Shown here piece by piece: positions 1 to 6,957 of a DNA stretch of 16,861 nt; the first letter of the stretch is position 1; every line of letters starts with the position of its first letter. Source of the DNA: Candidatus Collierbacteria bacterium (GTDB taxonomy: Bacteria > Patescibacteriota > Microgenomatia > UBA1400 > MFAQ01); contig CAIQPO010000007.1 of assembly GCA_903873735.1 (NCBI GenBank), positions 1-16,861 of the forward strand, read 5' to 3'. Under the pieces are notes generated by a model. It did no database searches, was not told the origin of the DNA, and saw nothing but the letters and a program-made list of their open reading frames with translations. The position numbers and the translations under genes were made by a program.

Positions 1-1063
1 AGGCTGGTAGTGGTGCTAAAGCCAGCCAAATCAATATACTTTTTAGTTTATTAAAATCACCTGCTTTAAATAAATAGAATATGCCAAAGAGGAAGATAAG
101 ACAAATTGGTAAGGTAAAGAGATTTTTAATTCTAATAGCAAACTGATCTTGAACTCCACTAATTTGGTAGATAAATGAAGGAGAGAAATAGCTAAGATAG
201 TTTTTCAGGACCGTAGTCCCAAAATAGACAGGTCGATTGTGAATTACTTTGGCTAGTGGCTGTGGCAATGAAGACTTAATTCTTGCCTCTCCAATTTGAT
301 AAACAGCATTGTCGGTGAGAATTTTTAACTTCTGATAACGAGCAGTGCCCACACCAGTGAGAACTTGATAGACAACTATCAGCGCAAAAAATGAAAAAAT
401 TGCTCCTGAGATGAGAGTATTTTTTTCTATTTTTATCTTTTTTAAGTTTGCCAACAAAAACAAAACCACAAATAACGGGACAAAAACTCTTTCAGAGTTG
501 TAGGTGTGAATTGATAAACCGAGTAAGATACTGGCAGGAATAAATGAGCTAGACTTCTCCCTGCCCTTGAGGAGAAAATACACACCGTAGATTACTAGTG
601 TGAGAGCTAGATTGGCTTCTAGAGCGGGTCGGGAGATAAAGAAGTGCCAGGGTGTGACTGTGAGTAAAAAGGCACTGATGATGGCTAGAGGGAGTTCGTG
701 CTCACCCACCTTTAGGGATTTTTTACCAAAAATTTGTCTGGATATTAAATAAATTCCAGGTATGGCTAGAACTCCTGCCAAAGCGGAGACAAATCTTATA
801 GCTAGGGGTGTGAGTCCGAGGAGGGCGACCGGAATAGTGGTGAGATAGATATAGACTGGCAACTTGTAATCTCCGTAAGCTCTAAAGATTGAGGGGAGCA
901 TCACTCCCCACTCGTCTTTTAAGGTAGTAATTATTGAGTAGGCGTTGTAGCCATGACTAACTTCATCCCAGTTTAGAGATACTGGCATTGCTCCAAGCTG
1001 GTAAAAGCGGAGGGCGGCGGCAATTAAGGTTATTACTAGTAATAATAAAAAATTCTTTTTCAT
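1..1063 (-). CDS. GT39/ArnT-like membrane glycosyltransferase, 3' end cut by window edge
   Basis: This is an open reading frame of 354 codons that runs off the left edge without a stop, so the C-terminal third is missing. The ATG at 1063 overlaps the stop of the upstream gene as ATGA, which fixes the start by translational coupling. The product is highly hydrophobic with many membrane segments. An Asp-Glu pair (D33-E34, in NWDEVSHGY) lies in the first outer loop after TM1, the place of the catalytic acidic residue in GT39/PMT-type GT-C enzymes. A TPWHFFISRPALE motif (about 137-149) and an HNRP...NYLSYFS stretch recur in the neighbouring paralogs. From the family, it would transfer a sugar from a polyprenyl-phosphate donor to an outer-face acceptor. 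Donor and acceptor cannot be read from sequence. It ends at ...APLPA, just where its paralogs continue into a P-S/A-S/A-LT motif. Confidence 0.86.
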   Translation of the reverse strand, partial: MKKNFLLLLVITLIAAALRFYQLGAMPVSLNWDEVSHGYNAYSIITTLKDEWGVMLPSIFRAYGDYKLPVYIYLTTIPVALLGLTPLAIRFVSALAGVLAIPGIYLISRQIFGKKSLKVGEHELPLAIISAFLLTVTPWHFFISRPALEANLALTLVIYGVYFLLKGREKSSSFIPASILLGLSIHTYNSERVFVPLFVVLFLLANLKKIKIEKNTLISGAIFSFFALIVVYQVLTGVGTARYQKLKILTDNAVYQIGEARIKSSLPQPLAKVIHNRPVYFGTTVLKNYLSYFSPSFIYQISGVQDQFAIRIKNLFTLPICLIFLFGIFYLFKAGDFNKLKSILIWLALAPLPA

Positions 1064-2733
1064 TTGGGAAAATCAAAAACTTCAATGATGATTGATCCGA
1101 GTGGCTCTGTAATTTGAAATAGCTTACGTCTATCTCCTGGTAAACTTTCATACCCACCGGAGTTTCCTTGGTATACGAAGAGTGCCTTAGTGCTTCTGTC
1201 GTCGGGCCAGTTTAAATGCTGGAAATTGTATTTCCCTAGTGAGTACTGATCTAGCTGATCAAGATAAGCAACTGGTTGGCTATCTAGTTTTTTCTGCCAA
1301 TTACTTGATTCATTTTGAAACTTGACCGGGTCTGTTTTTTGGTAAAAAGCAAAGAATGATTGTGATTGGGTACCTTTGTCTACCATTACTTGTTCGTAAT
1401 TGTTTTCTATCCCCGACACAAACTTAACCACGTCTCTCCAGCCATAAGCCATAGCTCTTGGGTAGGTAACCTTGGAGTTGAAGAAGTAGTCTTCAAAATA
1501 GAAAATGGTAAGTAAAACACTTAAGCCGAAAAATGCCGAGAAAAATAACTTTTTAAATTTAAATTTTGCCTCAAGAATAAAGTACAAACCAATGGCAGCG
1601 ATGAGCTCCCAGTAAACTAAAAATGAACCAGCACGATTGGGGCGATAACCTTCTTTGGTGAGAGCTGCTGGAATAGCTGCGATTAATCCCCAAAATATCA
1701 ATATCTTGGCTGATTTAGAAAGTTCTTTGTTTGAAAGAAGGAGATAAATTCCAGTGAGAACAAGCGGCAACACCCAAAAATGGAGCAAGCCCCTACCAGG
1801 GATAATTGAGTAGGTGATTTCTCTACCACCTTCGGTGAACCAAAAAGGAAGAGAGAAATAACTTAAGTAGTTTTCGACAAATTGTGAGGCGAGAGAAGTA
1901 AGCTTGTTGTGGAAAACGCGTGGAAGTATTGGGTTTACTGATTTTAGGTCAGAAAAATAGGCAGCGTTACTGATGGACTGGATGCGCCCCCGATCCATTT
2001 TGGTAATCATGACATCTGCACCTCTTTTGGATGAGCCGCCAAATATCATGTCTGTAGCTATAGGGGCGATAAATATGGCAGTTACAAAAATAAGAGTAAG
2101 AAATCTATTAAGTGAGATCTTTTTAATATTCTTAAAAGAATTGAGAATCAAAAATAAACCAAAAAGAGGAATAAATAGTCTGGCGGCGTGATAAGCGTAA
2201 AGTCCTATACCAAATGAAGTTAGACTAAAAATATAGAATTTTTCATCCTCCTCCCCCTTGAGAAAAAGATACAACCCTAGTGGTATTAGCAGTGAGGTGA
2301 GATTGACTTCAAGAGCCATTCTCGAAAATTGTATGTGCCAGGGAGATATTGCAAGCAGGAGAGCAGCCAAACCAGCAATTTTTGGGTGTTTGGGAAAGAG
2401 TTTTTGGCAAAGCAGGTAAAGAGCGTAGATCGACAGAATGCCGAAAACGGCACTAGGCAATCTCACCGAGAACTCATTCAGTCCGAAGACGGCAATGGCT
2501 GGAACCATTAGATAAGTTTGGAGAGGAGCTTTGTAGTCGAGGAATGACTTGAATGACGATAAGGGTAAGAAATTCCCCCACTCATCTCTGCCAGTTTTGA
2601 GTATGGAGTAGGCAGTGTATCCTTGACTGGCTTCATCAGGGGTAAACCCTACAGGGATTGATCCAAGATAGATAAGTCGTAAGATTGCACCTACTACAAG
2701 GGAGATGGTCAATAATTTGTAGGACAACTTCAT
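1060..2733 (-). CDS. GT39/ArnT-like membrane glycosyltransferase
   Basis: This polytopic membrane protein of 557 residues starts with the ATG at 2733. An upstream TTG at 2763 would lengthen it by 10 residues but would overlap the previous gene and is less likely. Family features are TM1, then TPDEASQGYTAYS (D33-E34) in the first outer loop, SPWHIQFSRMALE (about 130-142), HNK...NYLSYFS (about 275-294) and PAALT (355-359). The last ~130 residues look like a soluble extracytoplasmic domain. The expected role is transfer of a sugar from a polyprenyl-phosphate carrier at the outer membrane face. It lacks the GDQ..RH motif found in the paralogs at 2741-4462 and 6946-8601. It begins 7 bases after the upstream gene stops and overlaps the downstream gene by 4 bases, so the three are probably one transcript. 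The substrate is unknown. Confidence 0.88.
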   Translation of the reverse strand: MKLSYKLLTISLVVGAILRLIYLGSIPVGFTPDEASQGYTAYSILKTGRDEWGNFLPLSSFKSFLDYKAPLQTYLMVPAIAVFGLNEFSVRLPSAVFGILSIYALYLLCQKLFPKHPKIAGLAALLLAISPWHIQFSRMALEVNLTSLLIPLGLYLFLKGEEDEKFYIFSLTSFGIGLYAYHAARLFIPLFGLFLILNSFKNIKKISLNRFLTLIFVTAIFIAPIATDMIFGGSSKRGADVMITKMDRGRIQSISNAAYFSDLKSVNPILPRVFHNKLTSLASQFVENYLSYFSLPFWFTEGGREITYSIIPGRGLLHFWVLPLVLTGIYLLLSNKELSKSAKILIFWGLIAAIPAALTKEGYRPNRAGSFLVYWELIAAIGLYFILEAKFKFKKLFFSAFFGLSVLLTIFYFEDYFFNSKVTYPRAMAYGWRDVVKFVSGIENNYEQVMVDKGTQSQSFFAFYQKTDPVKFQNESSNWQKKLDSQPVAYLDQLDQYSLGKYNFQHLNWPDDRSTKALFVYQGNSGGYESLPGDRRKLFQITEPLGSIIIEVFDFPK

Positions 2734-2740
2734 AGGTAAA

Positions 2741-4462
2741 TTATAACCCTGATCTGTTGGCAACTTGAGGGATGACAGGTTTGATGACTGAATATATCAA
2801 CTCTCCTGAAGGTAGGTAAATATCTTTTATCTTGGTGGCTTGTTTTTTATTTATTAAATCAGTGGCTTGGTTTGAGGGTAGTGCATAGACTGCATCCTTG
2901 ATTTTGAGCGGGTCTTTGGTGCCTGTATCGCGAACACTAGCCAGATAAATATTTGTACCCGTTACTCTTACACCTTCAAGGTTTAGATCATCATTAAGTG
3001 GCTGGGTAAGCTTGCTAGAGGAAATCAGAGATTGGGCGGTGGGTATTGGCAAATTGCCGTAGTAGAGGAAGAAGATGGTGGTTGGCTCGTAGGTGCGAGT
3101 GAGAATTACTGCCTGGTTGGGATATTCTTTTGATACTTCAGTAAGTTCTTTTAAGCCTGCATGGAAAGATCGCTCTGATAGTACCGGGTAGTGATACCAA
3201 TAGGTGTGGAGATAACTACTAAATTCAAAAACCATTAGAGCTGAGAGACCTAAGGCTAGTATCTTGCTTCTTGAAAAAATGAAGGACAACCCTCTGGAGG
3301 CAACTAAGACTAGAGGTAGAAGAAGTAGGAAGGTTCTTGAAGAGTGAGTGGATCCATCTCGAGTGAGACTTGAGGGAACAATCGCCAGTAAAGATAATGC
3401 CAGAAAGAAAAGTGAGAGCTTGAGATCTTTGTTTTTTATTAGAAAGTAAATTCCCACAAGAAGGGGTATGGCCATGCTTTTTAGTAGCATCCCCCAGCCT
3501 GGAACTGCGTGTCGTAGATTTTGGTCACCGGCTACAAAAAGGAAGGTGGATGATAGTGGACTATATATATTGTCGAAAAATTTTGTGGAAATCATCGAGA
3601 GACGATTGTGATAAAGCTTTGAGGTAAATGAGGGGGTGGAGCCTAGCTTCAAATTTTTACCCAAGTCTAGCTGACGATTGTAATTTACTTCTGTGGGTAA
3701 AGTGGGGTCTGTATGTATAGCAATCTCTTGGAACCTTTGACTTGATCCCCCACTTAATACAATTAAAAGAAGTGGAAGAAACAACATAAAGACGCCAAGG
3801 AGCTGATAACGGGGAGTCTTTGCAAGCTTAGGTTTGTCAATAAGCAGAAGAAGCAGTAAGGGGATGAAAATAATGCTTAGCTTGGCGGTGCTGTAGATTG
3901 CAGGAGTAAGGGAAAACAGAAGCATAGATGCAAAAAAGTGGAGCTTGCTGTGGGTTTTTCTATGTAAAAGGAAGAAGTAAAAACCAAAAATGAAAAAACA
4001 GATGAGCATGGAAAGCTCGAAGCCAGTGCGGGAATAAGTGTAATGCCATGGAGCCGATCCAAGAATTAAAACTGAGAATAAACCAGCAGTTTTTTGCTTG
4101 AATATTTGGCTACTCAATAAATAAATGCCAATCAGAGAGATTAAACTAAACACGGCTGGAGAAAGGCGAACTGCTTCATCTATAGTAACTCCAGGAAGGT
4201 AAGAAAGGGCAATTGTGGAATAGATAGGAAGTGAAGTGCGAACATCCGAGAAGGATCTGAATTGAAGTGGAAATGGTTTGCCAAAATAGTCTTTACCTGT
4301 TTCTCTAAACGACTTGGCCTGATAAGCAATATCCACTTCATCAGAGAACAGACTGACGGGATTTGAGTTTAGTTTGTAAATCCTCGGAAGAAATAGAGAA
4401 ATTATCAGTGCTATTGCTAAAAACTCTGGTACAAGACTAGTATTTAACTTTATCGACATCAT
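2741..4462 (-). CDS. GT39/ArnT-like membrane glycosyltransferase, GDQ-RH subtype
   Basis: This polytopic GT-C protein has 573 residues from the ATG at 4462; a second ATG follows at once at 4459. Longer starts (ATG 4513, TTG 4567) would run into the divergent gene and add a stretch atypical of the family. Motifs are SDEVDIAYQAKS (D41-E42) after TM1, APWHYTYSRTGFE (137-149), GDQNLRH (312-318) and PSSLTRDG (363-370) followed by H373 and R376. A soluble C-terminal region of roughly 150 residues follows the last membrane helices. It should use a polyprenyl-phosphate sugar donor at the outer face; donor and acceptor are unknown. It shares GDQ..RH and PSSLT..G..H..R with the 551-residue enzyme at 6946-8601, so the two are closer to each other than to their immediate neighbours. 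It is the first gene of the leftward block. Confidence 0.88.
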   Translation of the reverse strand: MMSIKLNTSLVPEFLAIALIISLFLPRIYKLNSNPVSLFSDEVDIAYQAKSFRETGKDYFGKPFPLQFRSFSDVRTSLPIYSTIALSYLPGVTIDEAVRLSPAVFSLISLIGIYLLSSQIFKQKTAGLFSVLILGSAPWHYTYSRTGFELSMLICFFIFGFYFFLLHRKTHSKLHFFASMLLFSLTPAIYSTAKLSIIFIPLLLLLLIDKPKLAKTPRYQLLGVFMLFLPLLLIVLSGGSSQRFQEIAIHTDPTLPTEVNYNRQLDLGKNLKLGSTPSFTSKLYHNRLSMISTKFFDNIYSPLSSTFLFVAGDQNLRHAVPGWGMLLKSMAIPLLVGIYFLIKNKDLKLSLFFLALSLLAIVPSSLTRDGSTHSSRTFLLLLPLVLVASRGLSFIFSRSKILALGLSALMVFEFSSYLHTYWYHYPVLSERSFHAGLKELTEVSKEYPNQAVILTRTYEPTTIFFLYYGNLPIPTAQSLISSSKLTQPLNDDLNLEGVRVTGTNIYLASVRDTGTKDPLKIKDAVYALPSNQATDLINKKQATKIKDIYLPSGELIYSVIKPVIPQVANRSGL

Positions 4463-4474
4463 ATACAATTGGCG

Positions 4475-4480
4475 TAGATT
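4475..4480 (+). promoter_or_regulatory. Possible leaderless-type -10 (TAGATT) before the four-Cys gene pair
   Basis: TAGATT fits the TAnnnT pattern and sits at -11 to -6 relative to the ATG at 4486, where a -10 element lies when transcription starts at the A of the start codon. The intergenic space is only 23 bases and has no Shine-Dalgarno sequence, which agrees with a leaderless mRNA. Only four of six bases match TATAAT. Confidence 0.3.
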
Positions 4481-4485
4481 CCTAT

Positions 4486-5037
4486 ATGAGCTTATTATCA
4501 CAGAAAAAGTCATTTTTAGTTGAAATCTTATTGTTGGTATTGTTTGTATTGGTTTTAAATATTGCATTGTATACGTTGATTAGATTAAGGCAAAATACCA
4601 ATGAATCTGAAATAAATTCTTTAATAGAAAGAAACTCCAGATGGAAAGAGCTAACCGATGATCCGTGTAAGTGGGCAATTATGGGTGATCCTCTAGCAAC
4701 TGAGAACTCTTTTGTGAAACTGAATCTTTATTGCGAGGACGGAAAGAGCTCAATTAATACATATGATTTAAGAGGAATAAAAACTAATAATGTTGCTGAG
4801 TTGATATCCAAACACTCAAGTTTACATGGGATCAATGAAGTATCTTTTGGAACAAGTAAATATCTTTTATCTGGATTGGGAAAACTAAATAATGGGGTAA
4901 AAAAATGGAATTGTTTTTTAAACAAACAATTTATTGTTGATTATAAAGAGAAAATTAAACCTAGAGATCAGATTGACTGTTATTTTGTTGACGATAAAGG
5001 GTTGGGTAAACTTATCAATGAATTTTCTGAAAAGTAA
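4486..5037 (+). CDS. Single-pass membrane protein with four-Cys outer domain (first of tandem pair)
   Basis: This 183-residue protein is of no family I recognise. It has a short basic N-terminus, one long hydrophobic segment (about 10-33) and a hydrophilic domain with cysteines at 61, 83, 143 and 165. All four have counterparts at similar spacing in the next gene, which suggests two disulfide bonds in an exported domain. A sharp motif, TDDPCKWAIMGDP (57-69), is shared with the neighbour, as is a K-W-x-C-F segment near 140. The start of the hydrophobic segment, SFLVEILLL, faintly recalls a type IV pilin N-terminus, but lacks Gly at -1 and has Glu one position early, so this is only a possibility. 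The stop overlaps the next start as TAATG. Transcription with a GT39 enzyme suggests a role in surface glycosylation or as an acceptor; this is inference. Confidence 0.8.
   Translation: MSLLSQKKSFLVEILLLVLFVLVLNIALYTLIRLRQNTNESEINSLIERNSRWKELTDDPCKWAIMGDPLATENSFVKLNLYCEDGKSSINTYDLRGIKTNNVAELISKHSSLHGINEVSFGTSKYLLSGLGKLNNGVKKWNCFLNKQFIVDYKEKIKPRDQIDCYFVDDKGLGKLINEFSEK
4494..4502 (-). promoter_or_regulatory. Putative extended -10 promoter for the leftward GT39 block
   Basis: Read leftward, these bases are TGTGATAAT, an extended -10 (TGn) with five of six matches to TATAAT. Transcription would start near 4487 and give a leader of about 25 bases before the ATG at 4462. No good -35 box is visible 16-18 bases upstream, as is usual for extended -10 promoters. 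The element lies inside the first codons of the divergent gene. It is a pattern match in AT-rich DNA, so confidence is low. Confidence 0.3.
4652..4691 (+). repeat. Direct repeat copy 1: conserved core of four-Cys gene 1
   Basis: This 40-base segment matches 5209-5248 at 37 positions, and its first 24 bases are identical. It encodes the TDDPCKW.I.GDP core. Identity extends to synonymous positions although the two genes are otherwise strongly diverged. Confidence 0.9.
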
Positions 5038-5558
5038 TGACTTTACATAAGCCTCACTTCCTGTCTGAGATTCTTTCTGTGATATTAGTCATAATAATTG
5101 CTAATTTTTTTCTGTTTAGTCTTATCCGATCAAATACGCAAAGGATGGGCACTGAACTTGGAGATAAAATTAACTATTTTGCAATTACCAACTCCAAACA
5201 AAAAACAATAACCGATGATCCGTGTAAGTGGGTAATTGTTGGTGATCCGGACGCAGGAAACAATTACGCCAAACTTGAGATATCCTGTCCTAATAAAAAA
5301 ATTCTAAACTCACTGGATTTAAGGGCGATTGACGGTGCGAATCTTGAGACACTCCTGGTGGAATATTCTAGGATTCAAGGAATAGAACCCCTTATTTTTA
5401 ATGATAAACAACTGACCCAGTGGGGAAATCTCAAAAACGATGATTCTTACAAATGGCAGTGTTTTGTGGCAAACAAGTTAGCCAACAAAGATACTGTGAT
5501 TGGAAAAACAAATTTAGTTCAGTGCAATTTTATTACTAAAGATTTAACTTGGAAATGA
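5037..5558 (+). CDS. Single-pass membrane protein with four-Cys outer domain (second of tandem pair)
   Basis: This 173-residue paralog of the preceding gene starts at the ATG inside TAATG at 5037. It has one hydrophobic segment (about 8-30) and an exported-looking domain with cysteines at 63, 84, 142 and 163, matching the four of its neighbour. The core TDDPCKWVIVGDP (59-71) is almost the same as in the first copy, while most of the rest is diverged (by eye roughly 30% identity). Other shared landmarks are L-D-L-R-A/G-I near 93-98 and Y-K-W-Q-C-F at 138-143. Its stop overlaps the start of the GT39 gene as ATGA, so the three genes are very probably translated together. Function is unknown. A disulfide-bonded surface protein or accessory subunit of the glycosyltransferase is compatible with the sequence, as is a degenerate minor-pilin-like fold. 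Confidence 0.8.
   Translation: MTLHKPHFLSEILSVILVIIIANFFLFSLIRSNTQRMGTELGDKINYFAITNSKQKTITDDPCKWVIVGDPDAGNNYAKLEISCPNKKILNSLDLRAIDGANLETLLVEYSRIQGIEPLIFNDKQLTQWGNLKNDDSYKWQCFVANKLANKDTVIGKTNLVQCNFITKDLTWK
5209..5248 (+). repeat. Direct repeat copy 2: conserved core of four-Cys gene 2
   Basis: This is the second copy of the 40-base segment at 4652-4691, with three mismatches, all in the last 16 bases. It lies at the equivalent codons of the paralogous gene, 557 bases downstream. Confidence 0.9.
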
Positions 5559-6949
5559 AAAAAATACTAACTGCTTCTCTGTTGATTGTAATTTTGTTTG
5601 GAGGATTTCTACTTAGAAAAAATGGCTTCGCCACCACTCCTCCTCCAGGTGAATCGACTGATGAATACAGCAATGCATGGGTTGGTTTGTCACTTTTGCA
5701 GATTGGATATCCTGTGGGAATAAGTGGCTTGCCTTCATATGGTGAGCATGATTTTAGATATATCAATGTAGATAGAGTGTTTTCTTCAAATACAGTAATG
5801 GGTAACGCTATGCCGATTGATAGGCCTTGGTTTGATCATCCACCAATGATGGGTCTAATGACAGGTAGTTTTGCATATTTGAAAGGAGCCAGAGTTTTTG
5901 AGGATGCTTCTGCAGTAATAATCAGAAAGCCAGTGTTGGTACTTTCTGTACTTACCATTGGCTTAATATTTTGGCTAGGGACCTTGATTGCCGGAGCTAG
6001 AGCAGGATTACTATCTTCCCTGTTCTACTCTATCTCGCCACTTATGGTTATAAACTCTAGGCTGGTGCAGGCAGAAAACGGTTTCTTGCCTTTGTTTCTG
6101 TTGTCTACAATATTCATTTACTACTTTGAGAAGAAAAAACAGACTAAGTATTTATATCTTTCTGCAGTAATTGCAGGATTAGCGGTACTTTTTAAGCTTT
6201 CAGCTGTTTCAGTAACTCTCTCATCACTAATCCTTTTAGTTTCTGTCAAGCAAGACAAGACCGTACTTATAAAGAACATAACTAGATTTGTTATTGTGGT
6301 TGGGGGCTTTTTATCTTTATTTTTGACCTACGGATTTGCCTATGACTGGAATTTATTTGTAAAAACATTTTTAAGTAATTCAGGACGGAAGTATGGAATT
6401 GGACTTCAGGCTGTATATGAATTAATTACAATCTCAAAGGTAACAGGTAAAAAATACTTAACTGATGGCTGGCCGCTTGCTGGTTGGCTATCGATTCTAG
6501 CTCTCTCCTTTAAAGATCAGCTGGAGAAATATAAATATGTATTTGTACCACTTATTTCATATCTCTGTACCTACTTGTTTTTTGGAAGTGAATCTTTCGG
6601 CTGGTACAGAATACCCACATACCCATTCTTGTTTATTTCCTTGGCAATTTTAATTCAAAAAAGCATGGAATCTGGTTTTGTTACGCTTTCATCACTGATA
6701 CTTCTCTCACCTATCGGCTTGGCAGGTGAAAAATTATTATCTGTGGATAAGGCGATTATAAATACAAGTGTTTGGAGGTATTGCATTCCACTATTATTAG
6801 CGTTATCCGTTTTGTTATCAGCAAACAATTTTAAAATTTCCAAATCGATTAATAGGGCTATCTTGCTGGTTGTTATTTTGCTCGCAGTTTACGCCAGCAT
6901 TAAATACAACCAAATTATCGATATAAGTTATTGGTATAAAACTAATTAA
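5555..6949 (+). CDS. Compact GT39-like membrane glycosyltransferase
   Basis: This polytopic protein has 464 residues from the ATG at 5555, which overlaps the upstream stop as ATGA; a TTG two codons earlier is less likely. GT39 marks are D36-E37 in GESTDEYSNAWVG after TM1, WFDHPP (92-97) in the place of the family's D/H-PP loop, NSRLVQAE (167-174) with the usual R....E arrangement, and FGWYRIPTYPF (348-358) near the end of the membrane domain. It is shorter than the leftward paralogs, stops right after the last membrane segments, and so lacks the soluble C-terminal domain. It should use a polyprenyl-phosphate sugar at the outer face. Being the last gene after the four-Cys pair, those proteins may be its partners or substrates (inference). 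It ends tail-to-tail with the next gene in a perfect palindrome. Confidence 0.86.
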   Translation: MKKILTASLLIVILFGGFLLRKNGFATTPPPGESTDEYSNAWVGLSLLQIGYPVGISGLPSYGEHDFRYINVDRVFSSNTVMGNAMPIDRPWFDHPPMMGLMTGSFAYLKGARVFEDASAVIIRKPVLVLSVLTIGLIFWLGTLIAGARAGLLSSLFYSISPLMVINSRLVQAENGFLPLFLLSTIFIYYFEKKKQTKYLYLSAVIAGLAVLFKLSAVSVTLSSLILLVSVKQDKTVLIKNITRFVIVVGGFLSLFLTYGFAYDWNLFVKTFLSNSGRKYGIGLQAVYELITISKVTGKKYLTDGWPLAGWLSILALSFKDQLEKYKYVFVPLISYLCTYLFFGSESFGWYRIPTYPFLFISLAILIQKSMESGFVTLSSLILLSPIGLAGEKLLSVDKAIINTSVWRYCIPLLLALSVLLSANNFKISKSINRAILLVVILLAVYASIKYNQIIDISYWYKTN

Positions 6950-6957
6950 TTAGTTTT
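6938..6957. repeat. Perfect 20-base palindrome across two convergent stop codons
   Basis: The 20 bases are their own reverse complement and are centred on the TTAA shared by the stops of the rightward gene (ending 6949) and the leftward gene (ending 6946). Because of the symmetry both genes end in the same codons, Lys-Thr-Asn-stop. As RNA it could form an 8-bp, AT-rich hairpin with a TTAA loop followed by Us in either direction, which might act as a weak bidirectional terminator. The stem has only one G-C pair, so strong termination is doubtful. Confidence 0.85.

Noticed and set aside
1973..2511. Short rightward open frames opposite the GT39 gene at 1060-2733
   Set aside because: They have no recognisable domain, and the opposite strand holds a full-length conserved enzyme; they are shadows of it.
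3877..4062. Short leftward frame within the GT39 gene at 2741-4462
   Set aside because: It is an alternative frame of the same strand, without motifs or a credible start.
4463..4567. Longer N-terminus for the leftward GT39 gene, starting at TTG 4567 or ATG 4513
   Set aside because: The extra residues would overlap the divergent gene, are unlike the usual GT39 N-terminus, and move the D-E loop too far from the start; the tandem ATGs at 4462/4459 fit the family.
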